A DNA stretch of 44,193 nucleotides, from NCBI GenBank assembly GCA_903867855.1, contig CAIPTA010000114.1:1-44193 (forward strand). The letters are read 5' to 3'. Of this stretch, positions 1 to 7,974 are shown in pieces (position 1 is the stretch's first letter; every line of letters begins with the position of its first letter). The stretch comes from Oligoflexia bacterium. GTDB taxonomy: Bacteria > Bdellovibrionota > UBA1018 > CAIPTA01. The position numbers were made by a program, and so were the translations under genes. Below the pieces are notes generated by a model. The model saw only the letters and a program-made list of their open reading frames with translations. It had not been told where the DNA came from and made no database searches.

Positions 1-490
1 ATTTCATTTATATACACCTTTTCTTTTCTGATATTCACTAAAAAATCCACCCTTGATACCCCGCTGGCTCCGATCGCTCTAAACGCCCTCTTGGCATAAT
101 CCTGGATCCTGTCTCTCAATCTGTCTTTTATTGGCGCCGGAATTAACCGGGTCATCCCTGCCATCCCTTTAGTTTTACTGTTACCCATATATTTATCCTC
201 ATAGCTCAATAGCGTTTCGCTTTTAATCGGCTGTTCGCACACCGACGCTTCCGGATCATCTAACCCCATTACCGAACAGTTGATCTCATCAATCCCCACC
301 AGTCCTTCCTCTACCAATATCTTCCGGTCAAACTCCAAGGCCACTGCTACCGCCCATTCCAATTCACTTCTGTCTTTGACGATATTTATACCGATGCTCG
401 AACCTAAATTGGCCGGTTTGACACACATCGGATACTTTAAATTCCGCTCCAATCTTCTAATCAATTCTTCTTTCAAAGATTGCCACACCC
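1..490 (-). CDS. ddl: D-alanine--D-alanine ligase, internal fragment (chimeric contig end)
   Basis: The minus strand is open and encodes the central and C-terminal ATP-grasp part of a D-Ala-D-Ala ligase, the cytoplasmic enzyme that makes the peptidoglycan dipeptide. Recognisable stretches in order are YPMCVKPANLGSSIGI (ATP-binding lysine region), KILVEEGLVGIDEINCSV, the serine/lysine loop region around YEDKY and the LIPAPI segment, the RAIGASGVSRVDF strand, and VYINE, the start of the metal-binding NEIN motif, where the window ends. No start codon is present: upstream of about 490 the frame hits a stop and the sequence becomes a papain-like protease gene. The wording resembles Clostridia-like ligases rather than the rest of the window. 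Family assignment is firm; membership of this genome is doubtful. Confidence 0.85.
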
Positions 491-1792
491 CTTCCCCCAA
501 CTATTTCGCAGCAAAAATTCTCTGCGATTTTTAGTCTTATTCAATCTCTCGCCAATGATAAGAGCTGTATGGAGGGAACAATCTCCATTGCCACCATCGC
601 GCAATAAAATATGACTTTCATAGCTCACTCCCTGGCGAAGTAAATTGTCACAAAAAGTGATCCCAACAGGGAGCGGCTTGGGATTCCTGAGAATCGTGTC
701 GATTTGATGTTCTATTTTAATTCTGGCATCGTTCTCTGATTTCAATCCATCGGCACTATAATTTCCTGGGCACTCCCGGTGCGGCAGCCAAAATCCATTA
801 CTATTACATACAGGAAGCCGCGGATGAATTCGATTCGCACCCGTACAAGCTTGCGCTCCAAAGGCATCGAGGAATGCAGTGGCGTTTGATTGCTTCAATT
901 GTTTTGCAATTTCGTCGACTCCAGGAATAAGGGCATTATTATAACCGGATTGAATTAGCCTATTCGTGATGGACTGAGCCTCAACTTTGGCCTGTATATT
1001 TTGTTTAAAGGAGCCCTTCGCAGCATTGCCTAAAACATTGAGCATCTTTCCTGCCGACTGCTATACATCCTTCATCAGCGTAGTATAATTCATCAGTTGC
1101 ACCTGCAGAATAACAGCCGCGACAGCAGAGCGCTTTACGCTACTCACAAAATTTCGCTCGGCGCACTCTAGCGGGCTTTTCGGAAATGCTTTGTCCAAAA
1201 CCGGCTTGGGAGTGGTACCGCAAGCGGGAGCCGCGGCACTTTGTTTTTGAGTACCAACGCCATCCGCATTAAGAGCCGCCAATGAACTATTGTATTTCTC
1301 TTTTAAGCTATCCAGTTCTTGGCGAAAGGTAAAAATCGCTGCCACCTTCTTCTGCTGATCCAGAAAACTAGGGATATATTTCTCCGGAGGCTCTCCATTT
1401 TTTAGAGTCAAAGTAGCATCATTACAAACACCGTTCCGAGCAGCTGCGTTGAATGCGGCACAGGCATCACCACCCACTGTATTGTCTCTGCCTTTTTCTA
1501 AGCTATATTCGGTTGCCAATACCAAGGCCGAACTTTGAAAATTATAGGCCTTGTCCCCATGAGAAAATCGATACGCATCCACTAGCCCAGCTGCAACGAT
1601 CGCATAACAATCGCCAAATCCAAAACCTTGATCTCTCGTTTTCACATGAGCGAGCGGACCCGTTCCAATATCTAAACGAACTTCTTCTTCAGCCCGATCC
1701 GCAATAGCCAACTGCGAGCCTAAGGCGAACCCCAAAATACCAAAACCGTATGCCCTTAAAATTATTCTGCTTACGGAAAAATTATTTTTCAT
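480..1792 (-). pseudogene. Papain-like (C1) secreted protease 2, split by an in-frame TAG and truncated
   Basis: A secreted cysteine-peptidase-like gene in two open stretches of the same frame: 1792 to 1061 and, after one TAG at 1061-1063, on to about 480. The first part has a signal-like N-terminus and the catalytic-cysteine region (QGFGFGDCYAIVA, Cys62 from the ATG at 1792). The second part has the histidine strand (CSLHTALIIG) and the asparagine motif LLRNSWGKGCG. The triad is therefore divided between the halves, so neither half alone should be active. The ATG at 1792 overlaps the stop of the upstream small gene by 11 nt, so I prefer it to the ATG at 1813. The 3' end is lost where the sequence switches to the ligase fragment. 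Readthrough, sequencing error or true decay are all possible. Confidence 0.75.
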
Positions 1793-2216
1793 CGATAGGC
1801 GTCTCAGATTCATTTCTATCTAAGTAATGATCTACGAGAGTACCGGTATCCACAAAGCTTCCGTCACCAAAAATACAGCGATCCAAGGAATAAAATTGTG
1901 TGTCGGTAGAAATTTCAACCATTTCCGCTCTTGCGTCTAACTTACTGCAAAGGATAAATCCTGGATTGCCTCTAGCGGTCGATAACTCCTGGATACTAAA
2001 TCTACGAGTAGAACGAAAGGCCCCGCAAGACCCCTTTAAACAACTGGGTGAAAGCAGCACATCCTTTGCCTCGTTAGTACAAAAGTTCACAACTTGGGTT
2101 TTCATTTCGTGCAAAAAACTGCTGCGAATCCTGCCATTTTTACAAACAAGCTCCTCAGCCTGGGCACAAGTTGAAATCAGGAGAAGTAATAATATTTTAT
2201 TTAATATAGGTGACAG
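1782..2216 (-). CDS. Small secreted Cys-containing protein between two C1 proteases, probable CTG start
   Basis: No family recognised. Starting at a CTG (2216-2214) gives about 144 residues with a textbook signal peptide: a Lys, then ILLLLLIS, then a TCAQA-EE type cleavage site. The mature part has six cysteines spread over about 125 residues, suggesting an oxidised extracytoplasmic fold. There is no ATG, GTG or TTG between the upstream stop and the signal peptide; a TTG at 2114 would remove the signal entirely. A good Shine-Dalgarno-like GAGAGG lies about 7 nt before the CTG, inside the end of the upstream protease gene, which it overlaps by 20 nt. The stop overlaps the next protease start by 11 nt. 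Coupling to two proteases suggests an inhibitor, prodomain or substrate, but that is inference. Confidence 0.65.
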   Translation of the reverse strand: MSPILNKILLLLLISTCAQAEELVCKNGRIRSSFLHEMKTQVVNFCTNEAKDVLLSPSCLKGSCGAFRSTRRFSIQELSTARGNPGFILCSKLDARAEMVEISTDTQFYSLDRCIFGDGSFVDTGTLVDHYLDRNESETPIDEK

Positions 2217-3711
2217 AGCCTGTTCCTCTCATTAAGGCAGATTTTGGAACCCACACCGTTCCATCTTGGCAATTCGGTCGAATGACTGGATCGTATTGGC
2301 CACACGAGCGGCCCCAAGAATTCCTCAGCAAGTATTCGCATTGTCCGTTTGCTTGATTATATCTTTTTCCCACTAAGAGGCTCGCGTGTCCGGAATCATC
2401 CCTATTATTTTTCAAGTTATAGAGAAGGCCAGATCCATAGCTAATCTCCACCACATTGCCACGAGTAAGTTGCGCATCGATATCGCCGTATAAGCGCTCG
2501 CGATCACTGATACTTGCAGATAGTGGCGTAAAATTTCCTAGTGGACCCTTAAATACCAGTGACTGTGGATATCGAGTAACCACCTGGAGCGCATCGAGAG
2601 GAATTCGCTCCCCGCAGTTCGCATCATCTAAAGCCCGCAGTACATCTGCTCTGGTGGTATTCTCCATGATATCAATAAATTTTTTCAACGATAGTTGCGG
2701 ATAGAGCCCCTTCAATTTCACCAAGCTGCAAAATTCTTTTGGAGAGCGGCTAGAATCTACATTATACATTCGCTTCCCCATAAATATGGCGGCAAAGGCA
2801 GCGGCTTCTGCTCCGGCCTCGCTGGATTCCATAGCTGCCTTATCCGCTTCGGCATTTTTCTGTGCAGCAAAATTATCAATCGCCATGAGACGCTGATGCA
2901 AAGTTCCGTAGGCATTGTCCTCGCTGGGAATGCGGTTCTCTAGGCAGGCTCCGCCTTCTTCCTGCAATTTCGAAATTGCTTCATCTACGAATCCGCCCTC
3001 ACCCTCTTGCATACCCATATCGCAAAATAAGCGTTGCAAGCGGCTAGTACCCGAGGAGGAACTATGAAAGACAATGGCTGTGTCAGCAGCGGAAATTGTT
3101 TTTCCAAGCTTCGCACTCAGCAGATCTGCTGCACTAAATCCAAAGCACCAACCCTCATACGCTTGGTTCCTCACGGGCCCAAGCTTTCTGCGTAAGTCAA
3201 CAGTGGGCCCACCGCAACGATCGCGTTCAGCCTTGATATTTGCGCGGCTTAAGCTCTCGTATCGATCCGCAATTGCGCGGGCTATACTAGGAGGCACCTG
3301 AACTTTTGGGGCTAATTTTATCAGTGCATTCGCTTCAGCAGTGACATCTCGAAAATTAGAATAGTACTCCAGATCAGCCTGCAATTTTTCGTAGGCCGCC
3401 ATATCCTTGGGATCAATCACAATCCGAGGGTAATTCGCCACTGGATGCGCTGGAATGCCACTTCCAGCTTTGGACGACGCTGGATTTGGTTTAGGAGTTG
3501 GCTTAAGCAAAGGCTTCGGGCCCTTCTTCAATGGCGGCGGTGCAGGAGGGCAAAATGGTTCAGCAACACAAACGGAGCCGATCACGAGAAATAGAGACAC
3601 AGCCAGCAGGGGAGCCCTAAAGCTGAGGAGAAGCAATATGTTAAGCAGGCGGTATCCCATCCCTGTCTCATCGGACAAATCCCCCTTTAGCTTTAATTTG
3701 AATCGAGGCAT
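2197..3711 (-). CDS. Papain-like (C1 family) secreted cysteine protease 1
   Basis: A 504-residue protein with an N-terminal hydrophobic export signal (about residues 21-50) followed by a Pro/Lys-rich linker (55-80). The peptidase domain begins near residue 165: oxyanion-hole Gln183 and nucleophile Cys189 in NQAYEGWCFGFSAAD, His442 in GHASLLVGKRY, and Asn464 in LLRNSWGRSCG, all in the normal C1 order. A long Ala/Glu-rich insertion separates the Cys and His lobes (about 280-310). The ATG at 3711 has a GGGGA ribosome site; an internal ATG at 3660 would give a shorter and more typical signal peptide. It is first in an operon with the small secreted protein and the broken second protease, and is divergent from dbpA. 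Likely acts outside the inner membrane; substrates unknown. Confidence 0.85.
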   Translation of the reverse strand: MPRFKLKLKGDLSDETGMGYRLLNILLLLSFRAPLLAVSLFLVIGSVCVAEPFCPPAPPPLKKGPKPLLKPTPKPNPASSKAGSGIPAHPVANYPRIVIDPKDMAAYEKLQADLEYYSNFRDVTAEANALIKLAPKVQVPPSIARAIADRYESLSRANIKAERDRCGGPTVDLRRKLGPVRNQAYEGWCFGFSAADLLSAKLGKTISAADTAIVFHSSSSGTSRLQRLFCDMGMQEGEGGFVDEAISKLQEEGGACLENRIPSEDNAYGTLHQRLMAIDNFAAQKNAEADKAAMESSEAGAEAAAFAAIFMGKRMYNVDSSRSPKEFCSLVKLKGLYPQLSLKKFIDIMENTTRADVLRALDDANCGERIPLDALQVVTRYPQSLVFKGPLGNFTPLSASISDRERLYGDIDAQLTRGNVVEISYGSGLLYNLKNNRDDSGHASLLVGKRYNQANGQCEYLLRNSWGRSCGQYDPVIRPNCQDGTVWVPKSALMRGTGSVTYIK

Positions 3712-3763
3712 TTCCCCTGCGATTTCCCTCTCTTACGGCCCTAATTCATGCTAAATAGCGGGC

Positions 3764-5158
3764 ATGGAAAAACGCCCCCCCTTTTCAAGTCTCCCTCTCT
3801 CCGCTGACCTTTTACAGGTAATCGCGGATTTGGGCCTCACCACGCTCACTCAAATTCAAGAAGAGAGCATTCCGCCACTGCTAGCGGGCAAAGATTTGGT
3901 GGGACAATCCAAAACAGGAAGCGGAAAAACTTTCGCCTTCGGAATTCCGATGATCGAACGCATCGATCTCTCTGCGCCGCGATTGCAAGCGCTGGTGCTT
4001 TGTCCAACGCGAGAACTCTGCACCCAGGTAGCGCGAGAAATTCGGAAACTTGGTCGCAGACACCCAAGCATGAAAGTGGTTGCTTTAGTTGGCGGAGAGC
4101 CGATCCGCAACCAACTCGTGAGTCTAGAGCGTGGCGCCCATATTGCGGTGGGCACGCCGGGAAGAATCCTGGATCATTTGCGTCGTGGCTCGCTCAACTT
4201 CGACTCCACAAATTATGTTGTTCTCGATGAAGCGGATCGCATGCTCGATATGGGATTCCAAGAAGAGATGGAAGAAATTCTAGCCGCCCTGCCCGAGCAG
4301 CGCCAAACCCTCTTTTTCTCTGCTACCTTTCCCGATTCCATTGAGGCCATGAGTGAGCGCTATCAAAAAAAGCCCATTTTCGTGAAGGTAGAAAACACAG
4401 AAGAGGCGCAAGTTTCCATTGAGCAAACATTTTATTCCTGCGAAGCAGACGATAAATACTCCCTTCTCCTGTGGTTGCTCACACAAAATCAGCCGGAATC
4501 CACGATTGTATTTTGTAACCTAAAGGTAACAGTGGCTGAACTTGCAGAAAGCCTAGAGGCGGAAGGCGTGAGCGCAGCAGCCCTCCACGGCGATCTAGAA
4601 CAGCAAGATCGGGATCGAGTGATGGCGATTTTTCGCAATGGCAGCGTGAGAGTGCTCGTGGCTACCGATGTGGCAGCACGCGGAATTGATGTAGCCGATC
4701 TGGATATGGTGGTGAACTTTGATGTACCAAAGCCAGATATTTATGTGCATCGAATTGGGAGAACGGGTCGAGCCGGAAAATCTGGCCTCGCTGTTACTTT
4801 CATGGAAGATAAGGAAAAGTATAAGCTGAAAGGAATTTCTGAGGCTTGCGGGAAAGACCTAAAAACAGAATCTCTTCCTGACCTCTCTGAGCTCAGTGAT
4901 TCCATCGAGTTCCCTGCACGCATGGCAACTCTCTATATCAGCGCGGGTAGAAAAGATAAGATGCGCCCAGGTGATATTCTCGGAGCCCTTACAGGGGAAG
5001 CTGGATTTGCAGCGAAAGATATTGGGAAAATAGAAATCCTCGATCGCTTTTCGTTCGTGGCCGTATCCACAGAAATTCTACAAGAGGCTTTAAAGAAACT
5101 ACAAAACGGAAAGATCAAGGGCAGGAAACTCCGCGTAGAGTTGATGCGCCTCAATTAG
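3764..5158 (+). CDS. dbpA: ATP-dependent RNA helicase DbpA (DEAD-box)
   Basis: A 464-residue DEAD-box helicase. Visible motifs are the Walker A SKTGSGKT (49-56), PTREL (81-85), TPGR (131-134), DEAD (155-158), SAT (186-188), the RGID region (306-309) and HRIGRTGR (329-336). After the two RecA-like domains there is a C-terminal RNA-binding domain from about residue 390 (GDILGALTGEAGF, then KGRKLRVELMR), the arrangement of DbpA, which recognises hairpin 92 of 23S rRNA during large-subunit assembly in the cytoplasm. It is transcribed divergently from the C1 protease operon across only 52 bp, and its 3' end overlaps the stop of the convergent thioredoxin-fold gene by 4 nt. Confidence 0.93.
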   Translation: MEKRPPFSSLPLSADLLQVIADLGLTTLTQIQEESIPPLLAGKDLVGQSKTGSGKTFAFGIPMIERIDLSAPRLQALVLCPTRELCTQVAREIRKLGRRHPSMKVVALVGGEPIRNQLVSLERGAHIAVGTPGRILDHLRRGSLNFDSTNYVVLDEADRMLDMGFQEEMEEILAALPEQRQTLFFSATFPDSIEAMSERYQKKPIFVKVENTEEAQVSIEQTFYSCEADDKYSLLLWLLTQNQPESTIVFCNLKVTVAELAESLEAEGVSAAALHGDLEQQDRDRVMAIFRNGSVRVLVATDVAARGIDVADLDMVVNFDVPKPDIYVHRIGRTGRAGKSGLAVTFMEDKEKYKLKGISEACGKDLKTESLPDLSELSDSIEFPARMATLYISAGRKDKMRPGDILGALTGEAGFAAKDIGKIEILDRFSFVAVSTEILQEALKKLQNGKIKGRKLRVELMRLN

Positions 5159-5619
5159 ATCGCCATCAGACCGAATTTTTGGAGTAGCCATTCGTGGGCT
5201 TCTTGACCGGAGAGAACGATGGAGCCTTCCTTATCTAAAACGAAATAAGATGGAAAGCCTTGCACAGCAAGCTTCCGCGCCACACGAGAATCATTGTCAG
5301 TTTCACCATTCGAACGAAACTCCTGGGCCATTTCGAAATTTGTTTTCTCATTCCCTGCGCCCACTACTACTCGAATTCCAACATTCGAAGCACCCGCTGA
5401 TTTAGTAATCAAGGTTTGCGTTTCGCCGATCGCATCGCGACAATGCGGGCACCAAGGAGCCAAATAAATCACCGCACAAAAATTCTTGCCCTCGCATGGG
5501 CTACTCGAAGCGGAAGAGATTTCTCTCTGCGCAGAGAATGCATGATCCTGGTTACCTTTCCATTTCACTGCGCCGAGTATAAAAAAGAAAATAAGGAGTA
5601 GAGACATCAATTGATTCAT
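5155..5619 (-). CDS. Membrane-anchored or exported thioredoxin-fold protein
   Basis: A 154-residue protein with an N-terminal hydrophobic segment (residues 3-18) that should export or anchor it, then a thioredoxin fold with the redox motif WCPHC (Cys57, Cys60) and the cis-proline strand GFPSYFVLD. CPHC active sites are typical of oxidising, DsbA-like proteins, although size and layout resemble TlpA/thioredoxin relatives. A disulfide-handling role in the periplasm is likely and would suit the many Cys-containing secreted proteins nearby. The ATG at 5619 puts the signal at the N-terminus; a longer start at 5637 adds six residues. Convergent and overlapping with dbpA. Confidence 0.8.
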   Translation of the reverse strand: MNQLMSLLLIFFFILGAVKWKGNQDHAFSAQREISSASSSPCEGKNFCAVIYLAPWCPHCRDAIGETQTLITKSAGASNVGIRVVVGAGNEKTNFEMAQEFRSNGETDNDSRVARKLAVQGFPSYFVLDKEGSIVLSGQEAHEWLLQKFGLMAI

Positions 5620-5650
5620 CCCTACTCCTCGGCACAATTTCAGCTATTCA

Positions 5651-6250
5651 TTAAACGCTAGCGTATTGAGTGCGAGCTTTTTCTAAGGCGTTCGCCGCCA
5701 CTGCGGGATCATTTAAGCCTTCCGCACGCACCACATGAATATTGGTAATGCCGATAAAACCGAGCACTGCCTTTACATAAGGAACCACGAAATCGTGGCC
5801 CGAAAAAGGGCCGGCGGAGAAAACACTACCGCTCGCCACCACAAGGTATACTTCCTTGTTCTTCACTAGGCCCTCTGGCTTACCACCGGCAAAACTAAAG
5901 GTGCGGCCCGCGCGAACGATATGATCAATCCAAGCTTTCAGCACGCTCGGCAAACCAAAATTCCACATGGGCAGACCAATCACAATAGTATCCGCACCCA
6001 GCAATTCGTCTACCGCCTTATCGGAAGGAGCGATCGCCGCTTTCAAAGCCTCACTGCGGGCTTCGGGAGGAGTAAAAAATGCCTGCAGAATATTGCCATC
6101 TAAGTGAGGCAAGGGATTCTTGCTGAGATCGCGGGTGATGATTTCTGCGCCGCCTTTGGCCTTCAGCTTAGCCACTAGATCTTGGGTTACTTTTCTGCTC
6201 ACAGATTGATCGCCACGAGGGCTGCTTTCGATTACTAAAATTTTTGTCAT
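5651..6250 (-). CDS. azoR: FMN-dependent NADH-azoreductase / quinone reductase
   Basis: A 199-residue flavodoxin-like protein. The N-terminal ESSPRGDQSVSRK loop is the FMN phosphate-binding segment of AzoR, followed by the P-x-W-N-F-G-L-P stretch (PMWNFGLPSVLKAWID) and the SGSVFSAGP segment near the flavin. Family members reduce azo compounds and quinones by two-electron transfer and protect against thiol-reactive electrophiles. It is divergent from a Rrf2-type regulator across an intergenic region that contains a perfect inverted repeat just upstream of its start, a strong hint that the regulator controls it. Length is normal for the family. Confidence 0.92.
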   Translation of the reverse strand: MTKILVIESSPRGDQSVSRKVTQDLVAKLKAKGGAEIITRDLSKNPLPHLDGNILQAFFTPPEARSEALKAAIAPSDKAVDELLGADTIVIGLPMWNFGLPSVLKAWIDHIVRAGRTFSFAGGKPEGLVKNKEVYLVVASGSVFSAGPFSGHDFVVPYVKAVLGFIGITNIHVVRAEGLNDPAVAANALEKARTQYASV

Positions 6251-6263
6251 AGTTACCTCTTTT

Positions 6264-6290
6264 TATATGTAATATACATTGTTACATATA
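6264..6290. promoter_or_regulatory. Probable Rrf2 operator (9-bp perfect inverted repeat)
   Basis: TATATGTAA at 6264-6272 and its exact reverse complement TTACATATA at 6282-6290 are separated by 9 bases. The repeat lies 14 bp upstream of the azoR start, where it would overlap the promoter, and in front of the divergent rrf2-prx operon. The TATGTA/TACATA half-sites also occur between the second rrf2 gene and its divergent neighbour at 18169-18187, which supports recognition by this regulator subfamily. Binding itself is inferred. Confidence 0.7.
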
Positions 6291-6374
6291 TCCAAATTAC
6301 GCCCTATTTCTCCGGAAATCAAGCTAGAAAGGAGCAACTTGGTAGACGCTGAAAATTATGGTACTTTTATAAGT

Positions 6375-6794
6375 ATGGTAAATAAGCAATTCGCCACCGC
6401 AGTGCACGTAATGACCGCACTCACCCTCGAAAACGGGGGCGCAGGGCCTATTAGCTCCAGCAGGCTCGCAGAGAGCGTTAATACCAATCCTGTGGTGATT
6501 AGGCGCCTTTTATTGCTGCTTCAGAAGGCCGATCTCGTTAGCTCCACAAAAGGCCAGAATGGTGGAGTAACCTTAAAGCGCAACGCGAGCACGATCACCC
6601 TGGAAGATATTTACCTCGCCGTGCAAACCTGCCAAATGATTTCAGGCTCCGATCGCAAGGTGAAAAAAAATTGCCCTGTTAGCCGTTCGATGAAAGCAGT
6701 GATGTGCGGAGTTGCCACAGGCGTGGAAGATGCCTCGAAAAAATATCTGCGCACCATTTATCTATCCGATCTCAAAAAGAAAGTGATGGAATAG
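6375..6794 (+). CDS. Rrf2-family transcriptional regulator (thiol-sensor type)
   Basis: Using the ATG at 6375 gives 139 residues starting MVNKQFATAVHVM, matching the normal Rrf2 N-terminus; an earlier possible start at 6279 adds 32 residues that fit no domain and overlap the operator. A winged helix covers about residues 1-75 (SSRLAESVNTNPVVIRRLL recognition region, GGVTLKR wing), followed by the dimerisation helix. Cysteines 86, 100 and 111 do not match the three-Cys iron-sulfur spacing of IscR, so a thiol-redox or electrophile sensor is more likely. The gene is followed after 2 nt by a peroxiredoxin and is divergent from azoR. A paralogue of the same length is encoded at 18275. Confidence 0.85.
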   Translation: MVNKQFATAVHVMTALTLENGGAGPISSSRLAESVNTNPVVIRRLLLLLQKADLVSSTKGQNGGVTLKRNASTITLEDIYLAVQTCQMISGSDRKVKKNCPVSRSMKAVMCGVATGVEDASKKYLRTIYLSDLKKKVME

Positions 6795-6796
6795 CC

Positions 6797-7306
6797 ATGA
6801 AAGTTTTGTTTTGTTTGCTGTCGCTAGTACTAGCCGCTCCATCTTTCGCGAGTGATTTAAAGGTGGGGGATAGCGCCCTGCTTTTCTCAGCAAAAACAGA
6901 TGCGGGAAAAGATTTCTCCCTCGAATCGCAGAAGGGGCATTGGACCGTGCTCTATTTCTATCCAAAATCCGGTACTCCAGGCTGCACCAAGCAGGCCTGC
7001 ACTCTGCGCGATAATATTACAAAGATCCGCGCCGTCGGGGCGGAAGTGTTTGGGATAAGTGCGAATACGGTGGAAGATCAGGCCAAGTTTGTGAAAGAGC
7101 ATCACCTCAATTTCACCCTGCTTGCCGATCCGGATCTAGCGGTGATTAAGCTCTATAATGCAAAGATGCCCGTGCTTAGCATGGCCAAACGTTGGACATA
7201 TATTCTCGATCCCGAACTGAAAATCCGCAAAATTCAAAAAGATGTGGATCCCGTGGCCGATTCAGAAAATGTGGCAAAAGATATCGCCGCCCTGAAAGCC
7301 CATTAG
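6797..7306 (+). CDS. Exported peroxiredoxin, Bcp/PrxQ type
   Basis: A 169-residue thiol peroxidase with a clear signal peptide (residues 1-19, cleavage near FAS-D), so it acts in the periplasm, which is less usual for this group. The AhpC/TSA domain shows the catalytic motif KSGTPGCTKQAC, with peroxidatic Cys63 and resolving Cys68 five residues later, the PrxQ arrangement. It starts 2 nt after the rrf2 stop, so the two should be co-transcribed and controlled through the operator upstream. Its 3' end overlaps the convergent secretin-N gene by 4 nt. Confidence 0.88.
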   Translation: MKVLFCLLSLVLAAPSFASDLKVGDSALLFSAKTDAGKDFSLESQKGHWTVLYFYPKSGTPGCTKQACTLRDNITKIRAVGAEVFGISANTVEDQAKFVKEHHLNFTLLADPDLAVIKLYNAKMPVLSMAKRWTYILDPELKIRKIQKDVDPVADSENVAKDIAALKAH

Positions 7307-7971
7307 TCTGCAACGCTGATCTTTAGCCACAGAACAAACTGCGATTGATTCAAAGTTCCAACAGGAAACCACTCCTCTACATTCCCATGAACCGAGGTAG
7401 AAAGAGCGGTGATATGCATTGCCTTATCGTCGTGCGATTCAAGCTCCACATTTGCACCTTTTTCTCCTTGTAGACGCGCGATCACCGTGAAGCCTTGTTG
7501 GCTAGTGAAAGATCCGTTCGCTACTTGCATAAGTTCAGCATTGCGAAAGCTCGCCTTATAGCCCTCCTGAGCCAGTATGGTGCGCACTCCTTTCTCCTGC
7601 GATGAAATCGTTTGAGCCTCTGCGCTCGTTGCTAGATTCGCTTTCCCATTTTCCACTTTCCCAGAAGCGACCATACTTTTCTGCTGCAAATTCTCGTTCC
7701 GCATAATTTTAGCAGAGATCCTTAGCTGGTGTGGCTTGTGGTCTAGCTGCGCGAGCAAATGCAAGATCTCGCTGTAAGTTTTGTCATCACAGGCCACCAC
7801 GAGACGAGAATCCAATTGACTGAAGCGTGCGCGCTCGCCAAAAAGACCTTTCAGCGCTGGCGCTAGCTCCTCTGCCACCCGATATTTGAGCGGCAAAACA
7901 TGAAAATCCTCTACTGCTTGAACAGCAGCAAACGGTAACAGAAAAAAGAGCAGATATAATAGGCGCAACAT
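7303..7971 (-). CDS. Secreted protein with secretin N-domain-like repeat, no secretin pore
   Basis: A 222-residue protein with a signal peptide (1-19). Residues ~24-80 (FHVLPLKYRVAEELAPALKG, then DSRLVVACDDKTYSEILHLL) have the pattern of the short N-domains (NolW-like) that precede the pore in type II/III secretins. The rest contains no recognisable secretin barrel and looks like a beta-rich domain. It may be a periplasmic accessory or a remnant of a larger secretin; no secretion genes are nearby. It ends within 4 nt of the peroxiredoxin stop and lies downstream of the OsmC and pirin genes on the same strand, with only 3 nt between it and osmC. Confidence 0.6.
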   Translation of the reverse strand: MLRLLYLLFFLLPFAAVQAVEDFHVLPLKYRVAEELAPALKGLFGERARFSQLDSRLVVACDDKTYSEILHLLAQLDHKPHQLRISAKIMRNENLQQKSMVASGKVENGKANLATSAEAQTISSQEKGVRTILAQEGYKASFRNAELMQVANGSFTSQQGFTVIARLQGEKGANVELESHDDKAMHITALSTSVHGNVEEWFPVGTLNQSQFVLWLKISVAD

Positions 7972-7974
7972 AAG

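Noticed and set aside
1453..2235. Plus-strand frames opposite the C1 protease operon.
   Set aside because: They lack ribosome sites and family motifs, while the minus strand carries signal peptides and catalytic motifs.
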